This document shows positions 53,579 to 63,771 of a stretch of 64,000 nucleotides of DNA, piece after piece. A program made the translations under genes and the position numbers. The number at the start of each line of letters is the position of its first letter. Position 1 is the stretch's first letter. A model generated the notes under the pieces. It worked only from the letters and a program-made list of their open reading frames with translations. It was not told the DNA's origin and made no database searches. The stretch comes from Halothermothrix sp. (GTDB lineage: Bacteria > Bacillota > Halanaerobiia > DY22613), in assembly GCA_016841825.1 (NCBI GenBank), contig JAENYK010000003.1, positions 1-64,000 of the forward strand. The letters run 5' to 3'.

Positions 53579-53722
53579 TAAAGTTGCATTAATAACACGC
53601 TGTTAATGTTTGGGTTTAACGACTCCTGAAGAAAAATTGTGTCCCCGCTGAAGTAAACACTATTTAGTTATTTATCCTCCCACTATAGGGATTGGGGACT
53701 TTCCTTCCGAATATCATTAAAT
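53579..53722 (-). ncRNA. Interspersed structured element, copy B
   Basis: Read on the minus strand: TTTAATGATATTCGGAAGG, hairpin TCCC-TATAG-TGGGA, ATAAATAACTAAATAGT, TTTACTTCAG...CTTCAGGAGTCGTTAAAC, CATTAACAGCGTGTTATTAA. It ends about 35 bp before the pfkB start, so it is the 5' leader of pfkB. Confidence 0.65.
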
Positions 53723-53829
53723 GTATGACTTTTAAAGAAAATTTAAACATCTAATATAAATTAATAATATATAATATTAGATCATTCTGATAATTTGCAA
53801 AATTGTATGAAATGGTTTACAATCAACTG

Positions 53830-53849
53830 AAGAGGTAACCTTACCTCTT
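53830..53849. promoter_or_regulatory. 20-bp perfect palindrome at the end of the regulator gene
   Basis: AAGAGGTAACCTTACCTCTT spans the regulator stop codon (53841-53843). No T-run follows. It can act as terminator or as an operator upstream of pfkB. A weaker inverted repeat TTGTA/TACAA lies next to it at 53803-53822. Confidence 0.5.
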
Positions 53850-55019
53850 ACAGATAGATGTAGATTCACGAACTATCACCTCGTGTGGTAAGACCAACTG
53901 AATCTGCTCAACAGGTTTCTTTTCAACAATATTGATCAATATCTGAGCAGCTTTCCGTCCCATGTCCTCCATTGGTTGTGCAATGGTGGAAATCGTTGGA
54001 TTATAGAATTGCGCCATCTCCAGATCATCAAATCCAAAAATTGAAAGATCCTCAGGAACCCTATAGTCCAGACTAATTGCCCCCCGTATAGCTCCAATAG
54101 CTGTCTCGTCACTCACTGCAAAAATAGCGGTTGGGGGTTCATCTAAAGTCAACAACTCGATTGCCAACTCCTGAGCTCTGGCAAAAGTAAAATCCCCCTC
54201 TTTCAGATAATCAGGATTAATCGGAATATTAGCTTCCCGCAGAGCCTGTCGATATCCAGTAAATCTATCTACCGAAGAACACTCATCATCTCCAGGGCCA
54301 GTAATTATTGCAATCCTTCGATGACCCTGAGATATTAAATAGCTGGCAGCATCATAACCTCCACGTATATTGTCAATATTGACAAAAGGGATATTAGAGT
54401 TTGTATAAACTGTTCGTGAGATCATCACATAAGGCATACCACTCTTTTCGAGAAACTCCATCTTCTCTTCATCCAGATGATGACACATAAAGCAAAATCC
54501 TTCAACTCTTCTCTCAATCAAAGTCTGAATGCTGTTCAACTCTCGCTCTTCACTATAATTTGTATTCATTAAAACCACATCATATTCTAAACTGCAGGCA
54601 ATCTCCTCAATTCCTTTCAAAACTTTTGAATAGAATGGATTAGATATGTCAGGCAAAACAATACCCAATAGTTTAGTCTCCTGCTTACGCAGATAGCGGG
54701 CAATCAAATTGGGCTGATAATTCAACTCATCAATCGCATGCAAAACCTTATTTTTGGTCTTATATCCAACCAGATTACTTTTATTCAAGACTCTCGAAAC
54801 TGTGGCTTTTGAGACCTTAGCCAGTTGTGCCACCTCTTCGATGGTCGCATTTTTCGGAACCTTCCTTTCAGGGTCATAGTTCAACTTTTCAACAGACTTA
54901 CGTATTCGTTCAGCTGTCTCAGAGGCTACTATAGATGGAGTATTCATATATCTTGATACAGTCGCTGTCGAGACGTTGGCATCTTTGGCTATATCTTCTA
55001 TGGTAATCTTGTTCTTCAT
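53841..55019 (-). CDS. LacI-family regulator with two tandem HTH domains
   Basis: 392 residues from M-K-N-K at 55019, behind GGGAGGTTAAATCA. Two complete LacI helix-turn-helix units follow each other: residues 4-50 (I-T-I-E-D-I-A-K-D-A-N-V-S-T-A-T-V-S-R-Y) and 58-112 (A-T-I-E-E-V-A-Q-L-A-K-V-S-K-A-T-V-S-R-V). Only the second is followed by the hinge helix (N-L-I-A-R-Y-L-R). The periplasmic-binding-type effector domain runs from about 118 (L-L-G-I-V-L-P-D-I-S-N-P-F-Y). Normal LacI proteins of 330-345 residues have one HTH. It presumably controls the adjacent sugar locus and itself. Confidence 0.93.
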   Translation of the reverse strand: MKNKITIEDIAKDANVSTATVSRYMNTPSIVASETAERIRKSVEKLNYDPERKVPKNATIEEVAQLAKVSKATVSRVLNKSNLVGYKTKNKVLHAIDELNYQPNLIARYLRKQETKLLGIVLPDISNPFYSKVLKGIEEIACSLEYDVVLMNTNYSEERELNSIQTLIERRVEGFCFMCHHLDEEKMEFLEKSGMPYVMISRTVYTNSNIPFVNIDNIRGGYDAASYLISQGHRRIAIITGPGDDECSSVDRFTGYRQALREANIPINPDYLKEGDFTFARAQELAIELLTLDEPPTAIFAVSDETAIGAIRGAISLDYRVPEDLSIFGFDDLEMAQFYNPTISTIAQPMEDMGRKAAQILINIVEKKPVEQIQLVLPHEVIVRESTSICKR

Positions 55020-55069
55020 TGATTTAACCTCCCGACTAATGTATGTAATGGGTTTCATTTCATATCTCC

Positions 55070-55098
55070 ATCATACATTTTTTTTCGAAAATTGTCAA
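55070..55098 (-). promoter_or_regulatory. Promoter of the LacI-type regulator
   Basis: Minus strand TTGACA (55098-55093), 17-bp spacer, TATGAT (55075-55070). The spacer holds the palindrome TTTTCGAAAA, a possible autoregulatory site. Confidence 0.85.
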
Positions 55099-55139
55099 GG
55101 GTTTTCTAAAATTTCAGACATCTTTCTCCATAAGCACCG

Positions 55140-55424
55140 CTATTTAGTAGTGCTAAATAGTTCAGGTCTCCTCTGATGCAATGCCTCCATAGTAGCATCA
55201 ATAACCTGTTCACACTCAGGGTATTTTGTAAATTCAGCATGGATTCTGGCAAACTGAGTACGAAATTCCGGACTTTCCTGTAATAAGCGAATAGCTATGT
55301 CTACAGTATTGTTGAACACACTTAATAATTGATCAAATTTTGCCGGGTCTTCCTGTTTCATCTTTTCAATATAAGCACTGGTTAGAGTGAGCGAGAACTC
55401 AGTCATGCTATCAATAATTTTCAT
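55140..55424 (-). CDS. Small helical protein of unknown function
   Basis: 94 residues, start behind AGAGGAGGTCACACCA. All-helical and acidic, no membrane segment, no motif recognised (F-S-L-T-L-T-S-A-Y-I-E-K-M, L-L-Q-E-S-P-E-F-R-T-Q-F). Lies between the glyS terminator and the regulator gene. Confidence 0.65.
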   Translation of the reverse strand: MKIIDSMTEFSLTLTSAYIEKMKQEDPAKFDQLLSVFNNTVDIAIRLLQESPEFRTQFARIHAEFTKYPECEQVIDATMEALHQRRPELFSTTK

Positions 55425-55506
55425 TGGTGTGACCTCCTCTGGTTAATAATCTTAAACTTAGTTTTTCCGAAAAAAGATAGAATTAATCAAACTTGCCGAT
55501 ATAACC

Positions 55507-55543
55507 AGAAAAAATAGGATAATCGTTATCCGGTTATCCTATT
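55507..55543 (-). terminator. Terminator of the glyS transcript
   Basis: AATAGGATAA and TTATCCTATT arms, then TTTTTT on the minus strand. Element C lies between the glyS stop and this terminator. Confidence 0.88.
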
Positions 55544-55562
55544 CAGACTCTTCCAATTTATA

Positions 55563-55689
55563 TTCAAGTCGTATTAACAGCAAACTATTGGTCTTTAAGT
55601 TTAACGACTTCAGAAGAAGTAAAACTATTTAGTTATTTATACTCCCGCTATAAAAGCCGGGAAACTTCCCTTCTAAAATATCATTAAAA
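55563..55689 (-). ncRNA. Interspersed structured element, copy C
   Basis: Minus strand: TTTTAATGATATTTTAGAAGG, hairpin TCCCG...CGGGA around TTTATAG, ATAAATAACTAAATAGT, TTTACTTC-TT-CTGAAGTCGTTAAAC, tail GCTGTTAATACGACTT. The middle block ATAAATAACTAAATAGT is identical to copy B. It overlaps the glyS stop codon and forms its 3' untranslated region. Confidence 0.65.
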
Positions 55690-57075
55690 TCCAAACTTAT
55701 CTCTTATATAATTCAATACCTGATCCACAGCAATCCGATCCTGTTCCAAAGTATTCCGGTCACGTACTGTTACCATATCGTCATCTAAAGAATCAAAGTC
55801 CACAGTGACACAGAAAGGGGTTCCGATCTCATCTTGCCGTCGATAACGTTTTCCGATGCTGCCACTCTCATCATACTCAACATTGTAGAATTTTTTCAAC
55901 TGATTATAGATCTTTGCTGCCAATTCTGCCAGAGGTTCTTTTTTAGTTAATGGCAGAACAGCAGCTTTGATCGGTGCCAATTCTGGATGAAAATCCATAT
56001 ATACACGTGTGTCCCCATCTATTTCATCTTCAGAATAAGCACCTACCAGGAAAGCCAACATCGCCCGATCAACCCCTAATGAAGGTTCGATAACATATGG
56101 TACGATATGTTCCTTAGTCTGAGGATCAAAATAGGTCAGTTTCTTTCCGGAAGCTTCAATATGAGCGTTCAGGTCAAAGTCAGTCCGGTTCGCAATTCCC
56201 CATAACTCTTCCCAACCAAAGGGGAACTCAAAGATTAAATCTGTAGTACCTTTAGAGTAATGAGAGAGTTTTTCCTGAGGATGATCGTAAAACTTAATCT
56301 TCTCAGGAGACACTCCCAGATTAATAAACCAGTCAATAGCAAATTGACGCCAGAACTCAAACCATTCATCATCTTCACCAGGCCTGACGAAAAACTCCAA
56401 TTCCATCTGTTCAAATTCACGGGTTCTAAAGATAAAGTTACCCGGTGTAATCTCATTACGAAAAGCTTTACCAATCTGAGCAATACCAAAGGGGAGTTTG
56501 ACCCGACTGGTATCGACAACATTCTTAAAGTTAACAAAAATACCTTGAGCAGTCTCTGGACGCAGATAAACTGCATTAGTAGAATCTTCAACAACACCCT
56601 GGAAGGTCTTGAACATCAGGTTAAACGACCTTGCATGAGTCCAGTCTACATTACCACAGACCGGACATTTAAGAGCATTTTCTTTGATAATCTCAGTCAT
56701 CTCATCTTCACTCTTACCTTCGACATCCAGACCATCCAGAGCTCCTTCAATCAGATGGTCAGCACGAAATCTGGATTTACAGGTCTTACAGTCGATCAGG
56801 GCATCATTAAAGTTAGACAAATGACCCGAAGCCTCCCAGGTTTTGGGATGCATTAGAATAGCACTATCCAAACCTACTACATCATCTCTTTCTCGAACTA
56901 CCCGCTTCCACCATGCTTCTTTGACATTTCTCTTTAACTCTGCACCTAATGGTCCATAATCCCAGGTATTTGCTAAACCTCCGTAAATTTCAGAACCCTG
57001 ATAGATAAAACCACGGCGTTTACACAGGGAAACGATTTTGTTCATTAATTCTTCACCTTTAATCTCTTTTTTCAT
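55684..57075 (-). CDS. glyS: Glycyl-tRNA synthetase, alpha2 class II type
   Basis: 463 residues. Class II motifs: [19 protein letters not shown] near 70-85, R-P-E-T-A-Q-G-I-F (motif 2 area), [14 protein letters not shown] and the C-terminal [11 protein letters not shown] (motif 3). Zinc-type pairs C-K-T-C and C-P-V-C are intact. The C-terminal anticodon-binding domain is complete. Either ATG 57075 (AGGAGGAAGTAAG) or ATG 57045 (AAAGGTGAAGAATTA) may start it. Preceded by a T-box. Confidence 0.97.
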   Translation of the reverse strand: MKKEIKGEELMNKIVSLCKRRGFIYQGSEIYGGLANTWDYGPLGAELKRNVKEAWWKRVVRERDDVVGLDSAILMHPKTWEASGHLSNFNDALIDCKTCKSRFRADHLIEGALDGLDVEGKSEDEMTEIIKENALKCPVCGNVDWTHARSFNLMFKTFQGVVEDSTNAVYLRPETAQGIFVNFKNVVDTSRVKLPFGIAQIGKAFRNEITPGNFIFRTREFEQMELEFFVRPGEDDEWFEFWRQFAIDWFINLGVSPEKIKFYDHPQEKLSHYSKGTTDLIFEFPFGWEELWGIANRTDFDLNAHIEASGKKLTYFDPQTKEHIVPYVIEPSLGVDRAMLAFLVGAYSEDEIDGDTRVYMDFHPELAPIKAAVLPLTKKEPLAELAAKIYNQLKKFYNVEYDESGSIGKRYRRQDEIGTPFCVTVDFDSLDDDMVTVRDRNTLEQDRIAVDQVLNYIRDKFGF

Positions 57076-57164
57076 CTTACTTCCTCCTCTTTCACCGCTC
57101 CAGCGGTTAATAGAATTATGTCAAATAATGTTCACCATTGTTAACCCGGAAAACCCGCCCCAAC

Positions 57165-57360
57165 AATTAAATAACCCCCAGGTCTCGCTGACCTGAGGGT
57201 CCTATTGGACGGTTCCACCTCAGTTGCCAGTCGTAGAAATATCGACTGACCACTTTATTCACGTACACTAAACCCTGGCGCCGTTTCACAAAATATGTCT
57301 ACAGAGCTCTCACCCTCCTCTGCTCGCTGATTAAGAAAAAATTTTTGCTACTATACCAGA
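57165..57360 (-). promoter_or_regulatory. Glycine T-box riboswitch
   Basis: Minus strand shows the T-box core GAGGTGGAACCG, followed by a terminator stem (CCCTCAGGTC / GACCTGGGGG) with TTATTT. Upstream, the stem I region includes GAAACGGCGCCAGGG with a GGC triplet as probable glycine specifier. Uncharged tRNA-Gly would allow read-through into glyS. Confidence 0.88.
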
Positions 57361-57495
57361 TGTACCCGCTATTTAATTATCTGATTTTTATTATAAAACA
57401 GACCCTTTCACTTTGTCAAGATAATTTAATGATTTTATGTAAACAATCTTTCAAAGCCGCTAAATGTCTGTTAGCACAAGCTATTCTATATCAAG

Positions 57496-58905
<1,410 letters not shown>

Positions 58906-59003
58906 CTATATACTCCTCCTTTAACCAGTATCCTATCTTTAGAGTACAGCAAAAGTAAGTCAATTATTCACGAAACCTATCGATAATTCCCTGGAAAATA
59001 CCC

Positions 59004-59043
59004 AGAAAAACCACCCTTCTATCTTACTCTAAAGGTGGTTTTT
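59004..59043 (-). terminator. Terminator of the BON protein gene
   Basis: GAAAAACCACC and GGTGGTTTTTC arms, with a T-run on the minus strand. Confidence 0.88.
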
Positions 59044-59051
59044 CTAGATAC

Positions 59052-59987
59052 TTAATGAATAATTTCCGAATCCCTCTGCTTCTGGACTGAACCATTCGAA
59101 CCATCAACAGTTATTCCAACCTGAATACCCTTAATATTCTTCCATTTACGAACAAGCTTACTGGTCAAATCAACAGCAGCCCGTCTGGCTTCTGGACTAT
59201 AGACAGAACCTCCCAAATAAACTGTTCCATCCTCGACAAAGACATTCAACTGACCAGGATTAATCCGATCGTCTTTCCCCATCTCATGCATTATCTCCAC
59301 TGCCAGAGCCTCATCCTCACCCAGACCTCCTTCTCTGGAGTGCAGATTATTAATTACTTTATGCACACCAGATGCTCTGGCTGCCAGTTTACCTGCCATC
59401 TCAACAGCTTCCAGATCCTCCACCTCACCATCCAGAATTGTACATCCATCTTTTACAGAAACCTCAATATCACCCCGATCGACATCATAATCGGTGGATA
59501 GCAGAACTCTGATATTATTGTGAATAGTAGCATCATCAATAGGAGTCCCATCTTTATCTCCCTGAATATTCATATGATTAACCACTTCTTTTACACCCTG
59601 TACTTCCGCTGCCGCCGACATGACCTCCTTCTCTTCAGCCAGATTAGCAACTCTACCATAGAGATGAACTACTCCCTTTTTGGCCGCAACACCAATTTTT
59701 CGAAGATTCTCATTTTTCTTATACATAGATTCCTCTACAGCAACTTCGATATCCTTATCCTTAACACGCCGTTCTAAGCCAATCGTCAAACGATTAACCA
59801 CATCTTTAATCCCCGGCACCTCGCGAATACACTTTTCTGCAAAACTTTTATCACCCAGAACATCCACCACACCATCCAGATAGGCCACCCCATCTTCTAC
59901 TTTCACACCTATATCCAGAACACTTGTCTCCATATCTCTTTCCAATAAAGTCTCAATTGCAAAGAGAAGATCAGCATCACTTCTCAT
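59052..59987 (-). CDS. Protein with four BON domains
   Basis: 311 residues without signal peptide. Four BON units at about 1-70, 76-145, 152-220 and 225-298, each with the V-x-x-G-x-V-x-L-x-G-x-V core (for example K-G-V-V-H-L-Y-G-R-V and D-G-T-V-Y-L-G-G-S-V) and V-K-x-V-x-N-x-x. BON domains bind membranes or lipids in OsmY-like and secretin proteins. With no export signal this one is probably cytoplasmic. Start behind CAGGAGGTGAATCCAG. Confidence 0.88.
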   Translation of the reverse strand: MRSDADLLFAIETLLERDMETSVLDIGVKVEDGVAYLDGVVDVLGDKSFAEKCIREVPGIKDVVNRLTIGLERRVKDKDIEVAVEESMYKKNENLRKIGVAAKKGVVHLYGRVANLAEEKEVMSAAAEVQGVKEVVNHMNIQGDKDGTPIDDATIHNNIRVLLSTDYDVDRGDIEVSVKDGCTILDGEVEDLEAVEMAGKLAARASGVHKVINNLHSREGGLGEDEALAVEIMHEMGKDDRINPGQLNVFVEDGTVYLGGSVYSPEARRAAVDLTSKLVRKWKNIKGIQVGITVDGSNGSVQKQRDSEIIH

Positions 59988-60026
59988 CTGGATTCACCTC
60001 CTGAACGGGTTTTATATTTACTTTAC

Positions 60027-61592
60027 TTACCCAAACAAACCTTTCTCAACAATAGTCTTCCCAAAACTATCAAAACGTTTCCGCAAATCCTCTTCATTTT
60101 CTGCCTCAGCAATTAATCTAAAAATGTTACCTTCAAAAGTTTTTGCCTTCTCATTATCTTTAATTATACATTCCAATTTTCCAATAACGGATTCAAATAG
60201 ATTTATCTTTTCGTGAAGCAGATTAACCATGTTCTCTTCAATAGTCCCAAGCGTTGAAAAATTATAAATTTTTACATCGTTTTTTTGCCCCAGGCGATGA
60301 ATCCGACCAATTCGTTGTTCAATCCGCATGGGATTCCAGGGCAGATCATAATTAATTAAAGTATCACAAAATTGAAAATTTAAACCCTGTCCACCTGCTT
60401 CTGTACTCACCAAAACATCTCCATTTTGTCGAAAATATGCTTTCATCCACTCTTTACGATTGGCACTCATCGAACCATTAAAGGCTACTGGTACCAGATC
60501 ATTCTTCTGCAGATATTCACATAATTTCCACTGGGTAGCCTTATATTCTGTAAAGATGATCGCCTGTCCATCCAAATCTCGCAATATCTCTAACAGTTTA
60601 CGCATCTTGGCATTCTCCTGAATTCCCGCAGCCAGACGATACAGATATCTTAAAGATTCCTGCAGATCTGGATGCCCTTCTGCCAACATTTTCTCTAAAG
60701 TCTGTAATAGAGCGAATGAACTACTACATACTTCCCTTTGTAAAGTTAACAAAAAGAGAATGCTTCGCTTCTCTTCCACCCGTTTACGATATTCCGTTCG
60801 CACCAGATTGGTTACTCCATCATAGAGATCCTTCTCTTCAGGTGTCAGTTCCAGATTAATTAACTCGACTTTTCTCTCCGGAAAATCCAGGGTAGATTCC
60901 TGTCGGGAATTTCTAATCATTACTTTCTCTAAGAGCATCTGTAGTTCCTGATGATTTTTCGCTTCACGCTTGTCCTGCACATATTCAGACTGAAAGTTTT
61001 TGTATGACCCAAAAAGTCCAGGATGGATGATAGACACCAGGTTATATAATTCCTGTAGATCGTTATGAATTGGAGTCGCAGTTAAGAAGAGACAATATTT
61101 TTTTGGTAGTGAGTTAACAAATTTCCAATTCAGAGTGTTTCGATTTTTCAGCTTATGTGCTTCATCCACAATCACCATATCAAATCCCTTTTCAATCAGT
61201 CCATCCGCATATTTTTGACGTTTACACATATCCAGAGATGCTATCATTTTATCATAATAAAGCACTGCTCGGCCTTTGCGATTATACCAGACATCTAGCT
61301 TGAACTTGTTAGATAATTCAAACCACCACTGATACCCCAGAGAAGCGGGAACCAGAATCAGATATGAATTCACTTCTCCGCGCAATATTAATTCCTTGAG
61401 AATCATCCCAGCTTCAATGGTTTTTCCCAGCCCAACTTCATCTGCCAGCAGCGCTTTACCCTGCATCTGATCAATAACTTTTTCAACACACGCAATCTGG
61501 TGAGGAAAAAGTTCCATCCCAAGCTCTTCCCAATGATCTTTCAATTCTTCCAGAGCAAGCAACTTACTTTGGCACTGGTTTTCAATAATCAA
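60027..61592 (-). CDS. SNF2/RapA-type DNA helicase-like ATPase
   Basis: 521 residues from TTG 61592, behind GAGAGGAGGTTAAATAT. Walker A D-E-V-G-L-G-K-T (51-58), D-E-A-H (143-146), T-A-T-P (near 171), then the SNF2 C-terminal R-I-G-R-I-H-R-L-G-Q motif. It is compact, limited to the two helicase lobes with no added domain. Such proteins translocate on duplex DNA; the partner is unknown. Confidence 0.9.
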   Translation of the reverse strand: MIIENQCQSKLLALEELKDHWEELGMELFPHQIACVEKVIDQMQGKALLADEVGLGKTIEAGMILKELILRGEVNSYLILVPASLGYQWWFELSNKFKLDVWYNRKGRAVLYYDKMIASLDMCKRQKYADGLIEKGFDMVIVDEAHKLKNRNTLNWKFVNSLPKKYCLFLTATPIHNDLQELYNLVSIIHPGLFGSYKNFQSEYVQDKREAKNHQELQMLLEKVMIRNSRQESTLDFPERKVELINLELTPEEKDLYDGVTNLVRTEYRKRVEEKRSILFLLTLQREVCSSSFALLQTLEKMLAEGHPDLQESLRYLYRLAAGIQENAKMRKLLEILRDLDGQAIIFTEYKATQWKLCEYLQKNDLVPVAFNGSMSANRKEWMKAYFRQNGDVLVSTEAGGQGLNFQFCDTLINYDLPWNPMRIEQRIGRIHRLGQKNDVKIYNFSTLGTIEENMVNLLHEKINLFESVIGKLECIIKDNEKAKTFEGNIFRLIAEAENEEDLRKRFDSFGKTIVEKGLFG

Positions 61593-61724
61593 ATATTTAA
61601 CCTCCTCTCTCCAATAAGATCAGGTTAGAACAGCCCTTTTAAGTTAGATTATCCACAAGGCTTTTTCTTAATTAAGGTACTTATTAGAGAAGGAGGATAA
61701 ATCTTTGCTCATTATGTAATTTTT

Positions 61725-61925
61725 CTATCTTTTCAATAAGGTCAAAGCCAACAAACCAATTAACAAAAGATATATTCCTAAATTTACATAGATCAATTGG
61801 ATCATACCAACAAACCGCGGATCATTTTTTTCGAGATTTAACTTATCATGAGCCACCCGTAGAAAGAATATTTGAAAGATTAACGATGCTGCGACAAAGA
61901 TTCCAATAAGTAATATCCCACCCAT
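61725..61925 (-). CDS. Small two-segment membrane protein (66 aa)
   Basis: Start M-G-G-I-L-L at 61925 behind GAGGGTGAG. Two membrane helices separated by a charged loop (R-V-A-H-D-K-L-N-L-E-K-N-D-P-R-F). Function unknown. Confidence 0.65.
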   Translation of the reverse strand: MGGILLIGIFVAASLIFQIFFLRVAHDKLNLEKNDPRFVGMIQLIYVNLGIYLLLIGLLALTLLKR

Positions 61926-61995
61926 AAAAACACTCACCCTCAATCTATAGGACTATATTATCATATGTCCCAATTGAGGGTTTCGTTCATTTGAA

Positions 61996-62382
61996 TTATA
62001 GGTTGATTCCGATAATTCCGCCAACAGCTCCAGCGATAAAACCAGAGATAATTCTCAACAACAAGTCTAAGCTAAAAGCCACCTCAACCCATTGTGCACC
62101 TAAAATTAAGATAAGTATCATGTACATCAATCCAACCAGACCACCTGTTAACCAACCTTTTTGACGGGAAATCCGTGCTGCATAGATTCCACCAGCAAAG
62201 ATTGCCGCATAATTCATGACCAGGAGAATCCGACTGATCACTTCTTCATTAAGGGCATTAAATATTGAAAATAAAAAACCCAAAATGATACTGCTAATAA
62301 TTAGGATTAAAAAACTACAGACCAGTCCTTTTAAAATTGATGAAAAATGAAACGCCCGCTCATTATTTAGTGTTCCAGGCAT
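61996..62382 (-). CDS. TIGR04086-like membrane protein
   Basis: 128 residues from M-P-G-T-L-N at 62382 behind GGGAGGTAAGTTT. Four membrane segments; pattern of the TIGR04086/YrzE group (I-L-K-G-L-V-C-S-F near the start, Y-A-A-I-F-A-G-G-I-Y-A-A-R-I-S-R-Q-K-G-W-L-T-G-G-L-V-G in the middle). Function unknown, conserved in clostridia and relatives. Confidence 0.75.
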   Translation of the reverse strand: MPGTLNNERAFHFSSILKGLVCSFLILIISSIILGFLFSIFNALNEEVISRILLVMNYAAIFAGGIYAARISRQKGWLTGGLVGLMYMILILILGAQWVEVAFSLDLLLRIISGFIAGAVGGIIGINL

Positions 62383-62440
62383 AAACTTACCTCCCAAAAT
62401 CCATTTACTATAAATCTATTCTGGGAAAAGTCAATTATGT

Positions 62441-63202
62441 CTAAAACTCAAATTTTTCCGTTTGCAGTTCCGTCATTATTTCCCGATCTGTAAAATTGAT
62501 CGAAATGGGTGTGATGGAAATCTGATTATTCTTTATTGCCAATACATCTGTGCCTTCCTCTTCTAAGTCATCAACCACCTCACCAGCCAACCAATAATAT
62601 ACTCTTCCTCTTGGATCTGTTCGTTTTTCAAAAGAGTTAGTATAACTCCGGGTCCCCAATCTGGTAACCACTGCTCCAGTAATATCTTCCTTACATAAAC
62701 TAGGGATATTGATATTTAAAAGAGCTGTCTTTTTAAATCGATTATCTCCCAGCCAGGTTACCATCTTTCCGGCAAATTCTGCAGAACAGGTAAAGTCCCA
62801 ACCTTCGTGAGATGCCAGAGAGACTGCAAGTGCAGGAATTCCCATTAACACACCCTCAAGAGCAGCAGATACGGTTCCAGAATAGATCACATCTGTTCCC
62901 AGATTAGCACCTTTATTAATTCCCGAGATCACCAGGTCAGGTTTCTCCTGCAAAATTCCCTCTATCCCAAGTTTAACACAATCAGAAGGTGTACCATCAA
63001 TAGACCAACACTGAGCCATAGAATCGCGAAATTCTACTCTCTCCGCCCGCAATGGATGATGGAGAGTGATGGCATGACCTGTCGCACTTCGTTCCCGATC
63101 GGGAGCAAACACGTATACCTCATGCTCTTTTTCAAGTCTTTTGCGTAAAACCTGAATACCTTCAGAATAAATTCCGTCATCATTTGTCAATACTATCTTC
63201 AT
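62441..63202 (-). CDS. surE: 5'-nucleotidase SurE
   Basis: 253 residues from M-K-I-V-L-T-N-D-D-G. Metal-binding Asp8-Asp9, the S-A-T-G-H-A-I-T-L segment and I-S-G-I-N-K-G-A-N-L-G mark SurE, a nucleoside monophosphate and polyphosphate phosphatase of the stationary phase. Full length for the family. Confidence 0.96.
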   Translation of the reverse strand: MKIVLTNDDGIYSEGIQVLRKRLEKEHEVYVFAPDRERSATGHAITLHHPLRAERVEFRDSMAQCWSIDGTPSDCVKLGIEGILQEKPDLVISGINKGANLGTDVIYSGTVSAALEGVLMGIPALAVSLASHEGWDFTCSAEFAGKMVTWLGDNRFKKTALLNINIPSLCKEDITGAVVTRLGTRSYTNSFEKRTDPRGRVYYWLAGEVVDDLEEEGTDVLAIKNNQISITPISINFTDREIMTELQTEKFEF

Positions 63203-63321
63203 CTGCAATCAACCTCATCTATAAAATTTTCCTTTTTTATTATATCAAAAAATCAGTTCTTAACCAACCAATTTAGTCTGTCCACCAATTCCTGATTTAT
63301 TGCAAAGCACAAATTTTAATC

Positions 63322-63771
63322 TTATTTCCAATAAAGATTTATTCCATACTTTGCCTCAGTCTCCCTCAAAAATTCTTCCTTCTCCGCATGAAAGAAAAAA
63401 TCGTTCCAGATGCGCATTCGCAATTCATCTTTCAAATTATCATATTTCTCTTCAGCCTTCTTGAAATAGACCAGATAATAACAATAGCTAAATGCCAGTA
63501 ACACCAATCCTGTCCAGATCAAAGGGTTAGTGAGCATTTTACCAAGCTGATATATATCACTATCATTTAGTGTAAAAATCATCCCCAATGGCATAACACC
63601 TAATATTAGTCCCAGAATCGAAATCCAACCACAGTAATCTTTTTTTCTTTTCCGCTTAATTAGTTCTTCTCTCATTATATAATAGATTTGAGTAGACCTC
63701 TTATTCTCTGCCCCTCCCTTTTGTGCTATGTCCTTAATGTTTAGCAAACCACTATTGACCATCTCTTCCAT
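63322..63771 (-). CDS. Membrane protein of unknown function
   Basis: 149 residues. A basic stretch (R-E-E-L-I-K-R-K-R-K-K) precedes two membrane helices (about 49-67 and 84-103), then a charged helical C-terminus (F-K-K-A-E-E-K-Y-D-N-L-K-D-E-L-R-M-R-I-W). No family recognised. The start could be internal near M-R-E-E. Confidence 0.6.
   Translation of the reverse strand: MEEMVNSGLLNIKDIAQKGGAENKRSTQIYYIMREELIKRKRKKDYCGWISILGLILGVMPLGMIFTLNDSDIYQLGKMLTNPLIWTGLVLLAFSYCYYLVYFKKAEEKYDNLKDELRMRIWNDFFFHAEKEEFLRETEAKYGINLYWK

Noticed and set aside
56260-56856. 198-codon plus-strand frame antisense to glyS
   Set aside because: A shadow of a strongly conserved gene with no start signals of its own.
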